Source: Clostridium fessum
GTDB lineage: Bacteria > Bacillota > Clostridia > Lachnospirales > Lachnospiraceae
Direction of reading: 5' to 3'
Length of the DNA: 64,000 bases
NCBI RefSeq assembly: GCF_003024715.1
Contig: NZ_PYLO01000003.1
Location: 360,736-424,735 of the forward strand
Positions 15,876-25,041 of the stretch are shown here, in pieces. Numbering within the stretch: position 1 is the stretch's first letter; each line of letters begins with the position of its first letter. Made by a program: the position numbers and the translations under genes. The notes beneath the pieces are model-generated. The model worked only from the letters and a program-made list of their open reading frames with translations. It was not told where the DNA came from and searched no databases.

Positions 15876-16376
15876 CTACATAACCGGTTCCTGCAGCACG
15901 GTTCCCTCCGGGAATGCGGTACGGAACACGCAGCGCACCAGCGGACCTGCTACGATGAGCTGGAACGGAAGCGCCATGATGATATTCTTCGGAATATTGG
16001 TCAGCCAGATGATGAGCAGCTGGCTCCATGCGCCGGATTTCACGCAGGCTTCCAGACCGCCATATAAGGACATAACAAATACCATCGGAACGACCATGCA
16101 GCAGGAGATCGTGATTACTTTACGAAGTGTGCTGCTCTCCGGTGATACAAAGTAACGGAACGCAATTCCCTTCGCCGGACCGGACACGATGAACCAGTCA
16201 AACAGAAACGCATACACGAATGCAAACGGGAATCCGATCCATCCTTCGCGGATCGTTTCCAAGGATAAATGTCCCATATGAAGGGTTACATTGTACATAC
16301 TCATCCAGAGTACCATCGTGAAACACATGATAACGGAATAGATAAAACTTTCTCTCTTATTTCTTGGCATTTTCAT
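15876..16376 (-). CDS. DUF2798-like four-helix membrane protein
   Basis: A 166-aa protein with a basic N-terminus (MKMPRNKRES) and four hydrophobic segments at about residues 12-32, 47-68, 87-107 and 120-140 (LLIIWLTNIPKNIIMALPFQ). Length and paired helices fit the DUF2798 family; function unknown. AGGAGGAG precedes ATG 16376. It has its own consensus promoter (16574-16602) and a 190-nt leader with a terminator-like hairpin, so expression is probably controlled in the leader. Confidence 0.7.
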   Translation of the reverse strand: MKMPRNKRESFIYSVIMCFTMVLWMSMYNVTLHMGHLSLETIREGWIGFPFAFVYAFLFDWFIVSGPAKGIAFRYFVSPESSTLRKVITISCCMVVPMVFVMSLYGGLEACVKSGAWSQLLIIWLTNIPKNIIMALPFQLIVAGPLVRCVFRTAFPEGTVLQEPVM

Positions 16377-16470
16377 TCTCCTCCTATAAAATAATTGCTT
16401 CTATCCAGATGCAACGGCAAATCAGTCCGACACACCCACGCACAAGATGCTGTCCGTGATAAATTTCACA

Positions 16471-16518
16471 AAATAAAAGGCAGCAGAAATCGGAAACTCG
16501 TTTCGATCTCTACTGCTG
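16471..16518 (-). terminator. Terminator-like hairpin in the leader of the DUF2798-like gene
   Basis: CAGCAG and GATCG blocks (16504-16518) pair with CGATTTCTGCTG (16481-16492) in the minus-strand RNA, and the stem is followed by CCTTTTATTTT. It lies about 50 nt after the predicted start site and 95 nt before the start codon. It would stop transcription unless an alternative structure forms. Confidence 0.55.
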
Positions 16519-16573
16519 TATGCAATCTCACTGCGTTTTTTCAAACTATATTCGATTTGGGTTACGGTTCGCT

Positions 16574-16602
16574 ATTATAACGTCTTTTTTCCATTCGTGT
16601 AA
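16574..16602 (-). promoter_or_regulatory. Sigma-A promoter of the DUF2798-like gene
   Basis: On the minus strand TTACAC (16597-16602) is followed after 17 nt by a perfect TATAAT (16574-16579). The transcript would have a leader of about 190 nt. Confidence 0.7.
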
Positions 16603-16750
16603 GCACTTTTTTTATTTTTTCACAATTTCATCATATTGAACGATCAATTTTTTTTATTTTTTATTCCGCTTATGCAACTTGACAAGAGCTGCTTTTTCAG
16701 CTCCCCTTTCATTTTTTCCGAATTTTTCCCTAAAAACAGGCAAATAGATA

Positions 16751-16779
16751 TTGACAATACTGCCTTTATTCGATAGAAT
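16751..16779 (+). promoter_or_regulatory. Sigma-A promoter of rpsT
   Basis: TTGACA (16751-16756), 17-nt spacer, TAGAAT (16774-16779), about 100 bp before the rpsT start. Nothing else gene-like is seen between 16603 and 16887. Confidence 0.8.
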
Positions 16780-16887
16780 GTAATAGTATGTTTACATTGA
16801 ACTGTCCGTGTCCAGGCTTTAATGCAAACCAAATACAAAATGAATTACGAATCAAAATAAAAGAATTTATGATGGAGGTACACTACA

Positions 16888-17151
16888 TTGGCTAACATTA
16901 AATCCGCAAAAAAAAGAATCTTAGTTGCAGAGACAAGAGCTGCAAGAAACAAGGCTATCAGATCCAAAGTTAAAACTGCTGTTAAGAAAGTAGAAGCTGC
17001 TGTTGCTGCAAAAGATAAGGCTGCTGCACAGGCTGCATTATTAGCTGCTACCAGCGAGATCGACAAGGCTACTTCCAAGGGCGTATACCACAAGAATACA
17101 GCTTCCCGCAAAGTATCCCGTCTTTCCAAGGCTGTAAATACTCTGGCTTAA
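16888..17151 (+). CDS. rpsT: 30S ribosomal protein S20
   Basis: An 87-aa basic helical protein that binds 16S rRNA early in 30S assembly. The N-terminus (ANIKSAKKRILVAETRAARN) is diagnostic, followed by lysine/alanine-rich helices and the ending SRKVSRLSKAVNTLA. The start codon is TTG with GGAGGT 8 nt upstream; no ATG lies nearby in frame. Escherichia coli rpsT also starts with UUG, which matters for its translational autoregulation. Single-gene transcript between its own promoter and the terminator at 17201-17243. Confidence 0.97.
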   Translation: MANIKSAKKRILVAETRAARNKAIRSKVKTAVKKVEAAVAAKDKAAAQAALLAATSEIDKATSKGVYHKNTASRKVSRLSKAVNTLA

Positions 17152-17200
17152 TTATCCAGAGCGGATCTTTCGAATTATATATTAAAAATTAACCCAAATT

Positions 17201-17243
17201 AAAAAACCATTATTCTGTGGGTGTGACAGAATAATGGTTTTTT
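17201..17243. terminator. Bidirectional terminator between rpsT and holA
   Basis: A perfect 18-bp stem (17201-17218 with 17226-17243) includes A6 on one arm and T6 on the other, so it can end transcripts from both converging genes. Confidence 0.92.
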
Positions 17244-17311
17244 GTTGCTTCTTTTCCAGCCGGGTCCGGCCGAAGAACCGCTGATTCTGATGCTGGCACT
17301 GCCCTTTAGAA

Positions 17312-18295
17312 TCAGCGCACGGAACTTCTGGGCTGACTGATCAGCAGCTCCACCGCCAGCCGGTCGCCCATCCGCCCGGTCTTGACTGCCTCCTCGGCAT
17401 CCACGCAGGTCTGCACATAGGAAATGAGCTGTTCTTTCGTAAATGCCGCCGCCTGGCTGCTGAGCTTTCCGGCTACGAACGGAGGTACTTTCAATTTCGA
17501 GGCAACCGTCCCCCGGTCTGCGCCGGACGCCTGCAATTCTCGCACCAGCAAAAGCTGGTTAAACTGTCTGGCAATCAGGAACAGGATCCGCATCGGCGGC
17601 TCCCTGAGTGTCAGCAGGTCTTCGTACAGATCCATCGCCCGCTTCGTCTTTCCCGCCGTGATCGCCGCTACCATGTCGAAGATCTTGTTCGTGATCTGCA
17701 CGGTCGTGATGACTTTCACATCCTCTGCCGTCACTACCTCACTGCCCATCGTGTAGGAAATGAGTTTTTCCAGCTCCATCCGGATGTTTTCCATATCATC
17801 GCCGACGCGCTCCAAAAAGAGATTCATCGTGGACGGCGTGATCTTCCGCCCATTCTGCGCCAGGATCGTCGCCGCCCATCTGGCGAGCTGCGCGCTGTCC
17901 TGCCGCTTCATCTCCGCAATGTGACCCAGATCCTTGACCTTTTTGTAGAGTTTGTTTCTCTTATCGACCGCCTCCTCCACGAATACGATGCAGGTCGTGT
18001 CCGGCATCATCGGCAGATACTCCGCCAGCGCCTCCGAAGAAGTCTTGAAAAATCCGCTGTCCTCGATCAGAATCAGACGCCGCTCGCTGAAAAATGGCAT
18101 CGTGTCCGCCAGACTGATCAGCTCGTTCACATCCAGCCCTTTTCCCTCGAAATAATTGTAGTTCATCGTATCATCGCCCGAGATCGCCGCCCGCAGCTTC
18201 TTTTTATAACTCTGCTTCAAAAACGCCTCTTCGCCGTATAGCAGATAAACCGGCTTAAATGTGCCATTTTTGATGTCTTCATTGATCGTCTGCAT
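17312..18295 (-). CDS. holA: DNA polymerase III subunit delta
   Basis: A 327-aa clamp-loader subunit that opens the beta sliding clamp during replication. The N-terminal AAA+-like domain starts PVYLLYGEEAFLKQSYKKKL, followed by YNYFEGKG and the typical ADTMPFFSERRLILIED. It lacks a catalytic Walker motif, as expected for delta. The C-terminal helical domain includes REPPMRILFLIARQFNQLLL. Normal length. Convergent with rpsT across the shared terminator. The 210 bp upstream of its start contain no gene. Confidence 0.94.
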   Translation of the reverse strand: MQTINEDIKNGTFKPVYLLYGEEAFLKQSYKKKLRAAISGDDTMNYNYFEGKGLDVNELISLADTMPFFSERRLILIEDSGFFKTSSEALAEYLPMMPDTTCIVFVEEAVDKRNKLYKKVKDLGHIAEMKRQDSAQLARWAATILAQNGRKITPSTMNLFLERVGDDMENIRMELEKLISYTMGSEVVTAEDVKVITTVQITNKIFDMVAAITAGKTKRAMDLYEDLLTLREPPMRILFLIARQFNQLLLVRELQASGADRGTVASKLKVPPFVAGKLSSQAAAFTKEQLISYVQTCVDAEEAVKTGRMGDRLAVELLISQPRSSVR

Positions 18296-18507
18296 TAACT
18301 CCGTCCCCGCCTCCTGGTTCTATTCGATAAAAACAGATCCATTTTTTCGAATGACTGTCCATCCGGTTACTTTCCTGTCTATTTTTTCACTTCCTACTAT
18401 TATAAACATTTTTCTAAAATGTTGTCTACTGTAAACCCATAAAAAGAATAAAACAGCAGCTCCTTTTGTTGCTTGAAATTTTTCCTTGGTTCACTTTCAG
18501 TCAAAAC

Positions 18508-20868
18508 CTACATTACCATCCCTAGCAAAAGATAGACCGCATACGCTACAATCCACGCAATCACGCACTGCGCCACCACGACAAAGCAAGCCCATTTTCC
18601 GCCCAGTTCGCGTCTGACCGATGAAATCGCTGCCACGCACGGCGTATAGAGCAGGCAGAAAACCAGCAGACTGACCGCTGAAAGAGGGGTCAGAATGTCA
18701 CGCAGGCTCTGAGTCGTCCCGAACAGAACCGACAGCGTTGATACAACACTCTCTTTTGCCATAAATCCGGTCAGAAGTGCCGTGCAGACACGCCAGTCGC
18801 CTAATCCCATCGGCGCAAACAGTGGTGCAATCACACCAGAAATAACCGCCAGAAGACTCTGCTGGGAATTGGACACAACATTCAGGTGCAGATCAAATGT
18901 CTGAAGGAACCAGATTAAAATCGTCGCCACAAAAATAACTGTGAATGCTTTCTGCAGGAAATCCCTTGCCTTTTCCCAGAGAAGCTGGGCGACATTGCGC
19001 GCCCCCGGCATCCGGTAGTTCGGAAGCTCCATGACGAACGGAACGGCTTCACCCTTAAATAAAGTTGTTTTAAGAAGCATTGCCATCAAAATTCCCATCA
19101 GGATTCCCAACAGATAAAGTGCAATCATAACAATCGCCCCATGATGCGGGAAAAAGACAGCGGTAAAAAACGCATAAATCGAAATCTTGGCGGAACAGCT
19201 CATAAACGGAGTCAACAGGATCGTCATTTTTCGATCCCGCTCCGAAGAAAGCGTCCGGCTTGCCATGACTCCTGGTACCGTGCAGCCAAAGCCAATCAGC
19301 ATCGGCACGATGCTCCGTCCGGAAAGGCCGATCTTTCGAAGCAGTTTATCCATCACAAACGCCACACGTGCCATATAACCGCTGTCCTCTAAAAGCGACA
19401 GGAAGAAAAACAGCGTCACAATGATCGGCAGAAAGCTCAAAACACTTCCGACACCATTGCACACACCATCGATCAGAAGGGAATGGAGCACCGGATTGAT
19501 ACCTGCCGCTGTCAGCGCTGCGTCTGCCCGCTCTGTCAGCCATCCAATCACCAGTTCCAGACCATCTGAAAGGACCGCGCCAATCACATTAAATGTCAGC
19601 CAGAATACCAGACCCATGATTGCAATAAATGCCGGAATCGCCGTGTAGGTTCCGGTAAGAAGACGGTCAATCTTCACACTTCGCTGGTGTTCCCGGCTTT
19701 CCCTCGGTTTGACGACTGTCTGCCTGCAGACTTTTTCGATAAAACCAAACCGCATATCTGCAATCGCAGCTGCCCGATCCAGCCCGCGTTCCTTCTCCAT
19801 CTGGCAGATAATATGTTCCAGCGTCTCTTTTTCATTCGTGTCCAGATTCAGACGCGCCTCAATCTCCTCATCGCCTTCTGCCAGCTTCGATGCAGCAAAG
19901 CGCACCGGAATACCCGCATTCTGCGCGTGATCTTCGATCAGATGCATAATACCATGCAGGCAGCGGTGCACCGCACCACCGTGATAATCCGCATCACAGA
20001 AATCCTGCCGTCCCGGCTTCTCCTGAAAATGCGTTACATGAAGCGCATGATCGATCAGCTCTCCGATTCCTTCATTCTTTGCCGCTGAGATCGGGATAAC
20101 CGGAATTCCCAGTTCTTCCTCCAGTTCGTTGACACGGACAGAACCGCCGTTCTGGCGCACCTCGTCCATCATATTAAGCGCCAGAACCATCGGAATATCC
20201 AGTTCCAGAAGCTGCATGGTCAGATACAGGTTGCGCTCAATGTTCGTCGCATCCACGATATTGATGATTCCCTTCGGGTGCTCCTGCAAAATAAACTGAC
20301 GCGTCACCAGCTCCTCATTCGAATATGGCGATAAGGAATAGATTCCTGGCAGGTCGGTCACTTTCGTATTTTCATGTCCGCGGATCGTGCCATCCTTCCG
20401 GTCCACCGTCACGCCTGGGAAATTCCCCACATGCTGATTAGAGCCGGTCAGCTGGTTAAAAAGCGTCGTTTTGCCGCAGTTCTGATTACCTGCCAGTGCA
20501 AACGTCAGGACGGTGCCATCCGGCAATGGGTGTTCCTCCGCCTTTGTATGGTATTTTCCACCTTCTCCGAGTCCAGGGTGATCGATCGCGCGCGCCATCG
20601 GAATCCCATGTTCCTTTTTGTCCGCTGCTTCGGTTCCTGCCTCGCGTACATTCTCAATCTCTATCTTCTCTGCATCCGCCAGGCGCAACGTCAGTTCATA
20701 GCTATGAATCCGCACCTCAACCGGATCGCCCATCGGCGCATATTTTACCATCGTAACCGATGCAGTCGGAATCAATCCCATATCCAGAAAATGATGCCGC
20801 AGTGCACCTTCTCCGCCAACTGCCCGAACGGTTGCAGTTTTTCCTATTGGTAAATCCTTTAATGTCAT
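18508..20868 (-). CDS. feoB: FeoA-FeoB fusion, ferrous iron transporter
   Basis: A 786-aa Fe(II) importer from ATG 20868 (GGAGG 7 nt upstream; an earlier in-frame start at 20904 has no site). Residues 1-75 are an FeoA SH3-like domain (LKDLPIGKTATVRAVGGEG, then GDPVEVRIHSYELTLRLADA). The FeoB GTPase follows: G1 GNQNCGKTTLF, G3 DLPGIYSLSP and G4 NMMDE. The Asp-free G1 variant NCGK is acceptable. The membrane half carries two Gate motifs (GFGCTVPGVMASRTL and LYTPCVAAISSVRRELG) with about 8-10 helices. Typical bacteria encode FeoA separately; the fusion fixes a 1:1 ratio. No Fur box was identified. FeoC is absent. Confidence 0.95.
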   Translation of the reverse strand: MTLKDLPIGKTATVRAVGGEGALRHHFLDMGLIPTASVTMVKYAPMGDPVEVRIHSYELTLRLADAEKIEIENVREAGTEAADKKEHGIPMARAIDHPGLGEGGKYHTKAEEHPLPDGTVLTFALAGNQNCGKTTLFNQLTGSNQHVGNFPGVTVDRKDGTIRGHENTKVTDLPGIYSLSPYSNEELVTRQFILQEHPKGIINIVDATNIERNLYLTMQLLELDIPMVLALNMMDEVRQNGGSVRVNELEEELGIPVIPISAAKNEGIGELIDHALHVTHFQEKPGRQDFCDADYHGGAVHRCLHGIMHLIEDHAQNAGIPVRFAASKLAEGDEEIEARLNLDTNEKETLEHIICQMEKERGLDRAAAIADMRFGFIEKVCRQTVVKPRESREHQRSVKIDRLLTGTYTAIPAFIAIMGLVFWLTFNVIGAVLSDGLELVIGWLTERADAALTAAGINPVLHSLLIDGVCNGVGSVLSFLPIIVTLFFFLSLLEDSGYMARVAFVMDKLLRKIGLSGRSIVPMLIGFGCTVPGVMASRTLSSERDRKMTILLTPFMSCSAKISIYAFFTAVFFPHHGAIVMIALYLLGILMGILMAMLLKTTLFKGEAVPFVMELPNYRMPGARNVAQLLWEKARDFLQKAFTVIFVATILIWFLQTFDLHLNVVSNSQQSLLAVISGVIAPLFAPMGLGDWRVCTALLTGFMAKESVVSTLSVLFGTTQSLRDILTPLSAVSLLVFCLLYTPCVAAISSVRRELGGKWACFVVVAQCVIAWIVAYAVYLLLGMVM

Positions 20869-21124
20869 TCTCTGCCTCCATCTCTCTTCATTGGTCAAAC
20901 TCATTGTATGTCATCAAGCTTCTACATCCGCCTGATTTTGAAGCAAAGCATAGAGAGAAAAATACTATTGAAACTTTTTCTCAATTATGTTTCCAGATAA
21001 GTCTATTGTACTTTAGGGAATTTGTCAATCGTTGGAATCTTTAAGAATCTACCAATCAGAAAAAAAAACAGAAAAGACAAAAGAAAAACAGCAAGGATGA
21101 ATCATCCTCACTGTCTCAAAATAG

Positions 21125-21197
21125 CTGGGCTACAAGGATTCGAACCTTGAAAATGACGGAGTCAGAGTCCGTTGCCTTACCATTTGGCGATAGCCCA
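21125..21197 (-). tRNA. tRNA-Gln (anticodon CTG)
   Basis: The minus strand folds as a cloverleaf: 7-bp acceptor stem TGGGCTA/TAGCCCA, discriminator G, anticodon stem ACGGA/TCCGT around the loop CTCTGAC, giving anticodon CTG (reads CAG). The T-arm contains GGTTCGAATCC. CCA is not encoded. Confidence 0.95.
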
Positions 21198-21396
21198 ATC
21201 TTTTATTTCATAGCTGTCTCAGCCACATTTATTATTATATCATAAATTTTTGTTTCGTCAAGTATTTTTTTCAAACACTTATGTTTTTTTGAACAATTAT
21301 AATTGTTTACCAGTTCGAAACATTTTACAGTCTCGTAATGCCCCGGATATTTTTCCGTCACGAGGCTTCCTGCAAATAATTCTAATGGTTCTTAAA

Positions 21397-21460
21397 ATTC
21401 CTGCTGCCCGAATCCAACTTCTGATAACTCCAGACATATCATGGTTCAGGCAGCAGGAAT
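21397..21460 (-). terminator. Terminator after the anti-sigma gene
   Basis: A 12-bp stem (21397-21408 with 21449-21460, ATTCCTGCTGCC) closes a long partly paired loop; the minus strand continues with TTTTAAG. It lies 24 bp after the anti-sigma gene. The remainder of 21198-21483 is AT-rich and shows no gene. Confidence 0.65.
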
Positions 21461-21483
21461 CATATATCCTCATACACTCCGCT

Positions 21484-22938
21484 TTAATTAGCTGACTCCG
21501 CATCTGTCTTCGTTTCTTTTTCCGTCTGCTTTGTCTCCATCTGACTGTACTCTGTCTCCGAGTGCGTGCTCTCCTTTACTGCTTCTGTCAGTGTCTCCGG
21601 CGCGCGGGATGTCTCGGATGGCTTTGTCTCCACTGTCTCATCATCCGCATCGTCGTCATCCTCATCAATCAGATCATCCGCAATATCCGGCGTCTCGAAA
21701 TAGCCTTTTACCGTACCAAAGGAACCGCCGTCCCGCACTGCCACTCCGCCGAGCGTAAACGTGCACTCCGTATTGGCGGGAAGCCCTTTGACGTGAATCT
21801 CACAGGAGGTTCCGCCTGTGTCCGTGATTCTCGCCGAATAGCTCTGACCGTCCGGATCTACCACCGACACGGTCGGATTTTTCCATTTAACCTTTTCCTT
21901 AAAAACGATGTTCAGCGAACCGCTCTCGTAATCTACATAGTCAATCTTCGCTTTCTTGCCTCCCGAATCGACTTCTTCCTCGTCCTCATCTGCTGCGGCG
22001 GTTGTCTCCACCGGGCGTACTGCAGTCGATGGCTGTTCTGCCGGCGTCGGTTCATTTTCCGGCTGACCGGTGCTTTCCACGGTCGTCTCCGCTAAGGTTT
22101 CTTCCTCGGTCTGCGGCAATGTCACCTCACGAACCAGAGCCGCATCCGTCTCAATGGTGCTGTCCGTCTTCGAATAACCTACCGTATAAGCACGATCCGC
22201 GATCTCCCGCGCAATCTCTTCCATCGTCATACCGGCAAATTTTTTCATATCATTTTCGGTCAGGTCGTTATCCCGAATCAGCTCTCGCAGAAAATACGCT
22301 TTTCCATAAGAAATATTGTATTTCTCCGCCAGATCCTGAATCTCCCCGGTTACCTTCATCCGCTGGTCATAGACAACCGCCTGTACCGCGTGTTCCTGCA
22401 GGGAAGACTCTACATCCCCTACGACATCCTGACGCAAAGATGATGCCTTTTTCTCATTCTCATTGGACACGGTAACTAGAATCGCATTGTCCAGTTCATC
22501 CAGATAACCGTTCCGGACCATCGAACCGATCAATGCGTTGACCGCAATATCAAGGTCTACATTTTTCAAATTCATATCATCCAGGATCGTCTCCGCATCC
22601 TCATTGAGCGGATTCGCCTGCAATACTTTCTCGTTCCGGTTGACGGAAAGCTCAATACTCGGATTGACATCGATGCCAATCACCGAATCGACACGGTGAT
22701 TCTGGTAAAATGAAACACCGCCTCCTAACACAGCCACACACAGGCAGGCGGCTGCTGCCATCGCCACGGTCCGCATCCGGCGGTACATCCGTACACGGCG
22801 GGATGGTTTTACATAGATCTCCTGTGGCGTCGAGAGATCGATTTTATCGAATACGTTGGGAGTCAGGGCGTCCATCGCCGATCGCAGATGTGACTCAATC
22901 TCATCCTGTTCCCACGCTGTTTCAGAGTGATCGGTCAA
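21484..22938 (-). CDS. RsgI-family anti-sigma factor with extracytoplasmic tail
   Basis: A 484-aa single-pass membrane protein. Residues 1-55 are cytoplasmic and should bind the sigma factor; a transmembrane helix lies at about 58-80 (TVAMAAAACLCVAVLGGGV). The RsgI-type extracytoplasmic domain follows directly (SVIGIDVNPSIELSVNRNEK, then NLKNVDLDIAVNALIGSM). Further on are a helical stretch, a Glu/Thr linker, a beta domain (VKWKNPTVSVVDPDGQSYSA) and a final acidic Ser/Thr tail. Clostridial RsgI proteins sense extracellular polysaccharide or stress by autoproteolysis; the family NPSIE segment is where that cleavage occurs. It overlaps the sigma gene by 4 bp. Confidence 0.85.
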   Translation of the reverse strand: MTDHSETAWEQDEIESHLRSAMDALTPNVFDKIDLSTPQEIYVKPSRRVRMYRRMRTVAMAAAACLCVAVLGGGVSFYQNHRVDSVIGIDVNPSIELSVNRNEKVLQANPLNEDAETILDDMNLKNVDLDIAVNALIGSMVRNGYLDELDNAILVTVSNENEKKASSLRQDVVGDVESSLQEHAVQAVVYDQRMKVTGEIQDLAEKYNISYGKAYFLRELIRDNDLTENDMKKFAGMTMEEIAREIADRAYTVGYSKTDSTIETDAALVREVTLPQTEEETLAETTVESTGQPENEPTPAEQPSTAVRPVETTAAADEDEEEVDSGGKKAKIDYVDYESGSLNIVFKEKVKWKNPTVSVVDPDGQSYSARITDTGGTSCEIHVKGLPANTECTFTLGGVAVRDGGSFGTVKGYFETPDIADDLIDEDDDDADDETVETKPSETSRAPETLTEAVKESTHSETEYSQMETKQTEKETKTDAESAN

Positions 22939-23525
22939 TGTACTCCCTCCTCTCTCAGGTGTTTTTTCAGTTTTTTCATAGCACGGTTGTACTTGGAAAG
23001 CACCGTTGCCAGCGGCATCTCCAAATCTGCCGCGATCTCACGATGTTTTAACCCCGCTGATGTCCGCAGAAGTACAATCTGCCGTTCTTCTTCATTTAAT
23101 ATTTTGAGTGCTGCGTGTAATACCATCTTATCCGCAGCATCCTCTATCTGGGGACAGAATTCCCCTGTCTCCATCTCAGAAAGATCCGAAAGCCCGATAT
23201 CCGCTTCATGCTTCTGGTCACGGAAGCGCATATAGCAAAGATTTCTAGCGATCGTAAACATCCACGCCAGCGGTTTGCCCTGCGACTGATAGCTTCCAGC
23301 CGAAGTCCAGACCTTTAAATAAAGCTCCTGCATGACCTCCTCAGAGTCCTGCAGATTCCGCAAAATCGATAGAATAAAACCGTATATAGTTTTATCCGTA
23401 TTCTGATAAAGCTGCTGAAATGCCGCCTTATCTCCCTCTGCCACTCGCAGAAGCAGCTTTTCATCGCTCATCTTATCATAGGCGACCGGCTCTTCCATGG
23501 TCGTTAAAAGCCCCGTCAAAAACAT
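22935..23525 (-). CDS. ECF-type RNA polymerase sigma factor
   Basis: A 196-aa sigma-70 family factor. Region 2 spans about residues 25-95 (YGFILSILRNLQDSEEVMQE, then SQGKPLAWMFTIARN, the -10 recognition helix). Region 4 is at the C-terminus (ILNEEERQIVLLRTSAGLKH, then HTH ADLEMPLATVLSKYNRAM). ATG 23525 has AAGGA upstream. It overlaps the anti-sigma gene by ATGA, a standard arrangement, so the two proteins are made together and the sigma is held at the membrane. The targets are unknown; autoregulation is usual. Confidence 0.93.
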   Translation of the reverse strand: MFLTGLLTTMEEPVAYDKMSDEKLLLRVAEGDKAAFQQLYQNTDKTIYGFILSILRNLQDSEEVMQELYLKVWTSAGSYQSQGKPLAWMFTIARNLCYMRFRDQKHEADIGLSDLSEMETGEFCPQIEDAADKMVLHAALKILNEEERQIVLLRTSAGLKHREIAADLEMPLATVLSKYNRAMKKLKKHLREEGVH

Positions 23526-23645
23526 GGACGAAATTTCCTTTCTATATAACTTAATGCAAAGAAACCAGTTCTTATTGCATTTGTTATGAATTTTTTCTGA
23601 TTTCTGTCCAGCTCCTCACGGCAGCTGGCAAAAATCAATGCAGCT

Positions 23646-24401
23646 TTATTCATACTCGACCCGTTCCAGAAAAAGCCCCTCCGGCGGCGCCGTAAAACCT
23701 GCCAGCGCTCGGTCACAGGAAAAAAGCGCCTCCGCCACTGATTCCGGTGTCCGCTTATGAAGTCCTACCTCGATCAGTGTACCGGTCAGGATTCTTACCA
23801 TATTATATAGGAAGCCATTGCCACGAAAATGCAGTTCGCACACACTTTCCTGCATGGTCAGCTCAATAGCAGTGAGATTCCGCACCGTCGATTTTTTCAT
23901 CCGTTTCAACGAACAGAATGCTTTAAAATCGTGCTCACCCGTCAGATACGCAGCCGCCCGTCTCATAGACGCTATGTCCAGCGGTTCCCCCAGACCGTAC
24001 ACATATCGGCGCTCAAATACATTTTTCTTCGCTGCCGTCTCAATCCGGTAGCAGTACGTCTTGGAAACAGCATTTAAACGGCTGTGAAAACGCGTTCCCG
24101 CCTCCTGTGCCGATAAAACAGCGATATCATCCGGGAGATAGCGGTTCAGGTACGCTTTCAACTCCTCCGCGCTCATCCCGGCACAGGACGCCGGAAGATG
24201 GAAATTCGCCACCTGTCCCCATGCGTGGACGCCTGCATCTGTCCGTCCGGAACCGTGCACCTCTACCGTCTGCCCCGCCATTTTCTCCAGAATCTGCTCT
24301 AATTTTCCCTGTATCGTCTTGTCCGTGTTTCCCTGCTTCTGCCAGCCGTCATAACGGCTTCCGTCATATTGCAGGGTAATTTTTATATTTCGATCTGGCA
24401 T
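23646..24401 (-). CDS. truA: tRNA pseudouridine(38-40) synthase
   Basis: A 251-aa enzyme that converts uridines 38-40 in the tRNA anticodon arm to pseudouridine. Start ATG 24401 is chosen because GGAG lies 8 nt upstream. The N-terminus ITLQYDGSRYDGWQKQGN and catalytic Asp in GSGRTDAGVHAWGQVANF (near residue 50) are diagnostic; FRGNGFLYNMVRILTGTLIE is the conserved C-terminal block. Lies 16 bp after the VanZ-like gene on the same strand. Confidence 0.95.
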   Translation of the reverse strand: MPDRNIKITLQYDGSRYDGWQKQGNTDKTIQGKLEQILEKMAGQTVEVHGSGRTDAGVHAWGQVANFHLPASCAGMSAEELKAYLNRYLPDDIAVLSAQEAGTRFHSRLNAVSKTYCYRIETAAKKNVFERRYVYGLGEPLDIASMRRAAAYLTGEHDFKAFCSLKRMKKSTVRNLTAIELTMQESVCELHFRGNGFLYNMVRILTGTLIEVGLHKRTPESVAEALFSCDRALAGFTAPPEGLFLERVEYE

Positions 24402-24417
24402 ATTTTTTCTCCATGTG

Positions 24418-24996
24418 TTATCCATTTTCATTCTTTTTTATTCGTAAATATATCTGTCCCGCCGCCAGATACAGCAACGTTCCGGTCAGCGCTCCTGCCA
24501 TATCCAGCCACACATCGCTGATCTGACCAGAACGCCCCTCGGTAAACAGCTGAATCGTCTCATCCAGAAACGGGACCGCAAAAATAGCGATACGATGGAG
24601 TTCCAGCCATACAGGCCCGCACGGTGCCATCGCACGCATTCTCCCAGTCCTATCTTTCCCATCAGCCGGATCCTCTGTCCGCATTTCTTCCAAAATAGCT
24701 CCGTTCACACGCACACAGAGAGCACTCTGCCGCAGCAAAATCCCCAGTCCTGTATACTCAATAAAATGAGCACATTTGCGCACAATATGCTCGGTCAGCC
24801 ATGGTACGGCTATTCCGGTATCTGCTGCCAGCTTCTGCAAAAGCCGGAGAACCCGTCCGCTCTCCGCCGATGACTGCACTGCCGGTCGCATGGAATTGGA
24901 GTAGATAAATAAAATGTATAATATTAAGATCACATGCCAGATCCATGCCATTCCCAGTGCTTTCTGTTTTTCCCGGATATTTTTTCCTGTATTCAT
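24418..24996 (-). CDS. VanZ-like membrane protein
   Basis: A 192-aa protein with about four transmembrane segments: residues 15-35 (WIWHVILILYILFIYSNSM), 75-90, 130-145, and near 165-182. The motifs FIYSNS, KCAHFIEYTGLGILL and SGQISDVWLDMAGALTGTLL are the VanZ signature (including the DxxxN/D..G block). VanZ gives low-level teicoplanin resistance in enterococci, but most clostridial members have no known role. The insert of about 40 residues between helices 2 and 3 is longer than usual. Confidence 0.85.
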   Translation of the reverse strand: MNTGKNIREKQKALGMAWIWHVILILYILFIYSNSMRPAVQSSAESGRVLRLLQKLAADTGIAVPWLTEHIVRKCAHFIEYTGLGILLRQSALCVRVNGAILEEMRTEDPADGKDRTGRMRAMAPCGPVWLELHRIAIFAVPFLDETIQLFTEGRSGQISDVWLDMAGALTGTLLYLAAGQIYLRIKKNENG

Positions 24997-25041
24997 CTAT
25001 CAATCCCTGTATTCGCTTGATTCTTCTATGCGCTTACGCCT

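Noticed and set aside
17280..17318. GCTGATTCT/AGAATCAGC hairpin at the holA 3' end as a terminator
   Set aside because: No T tract follows; the perfect hairpin at 17201-17243 is the better terminator.
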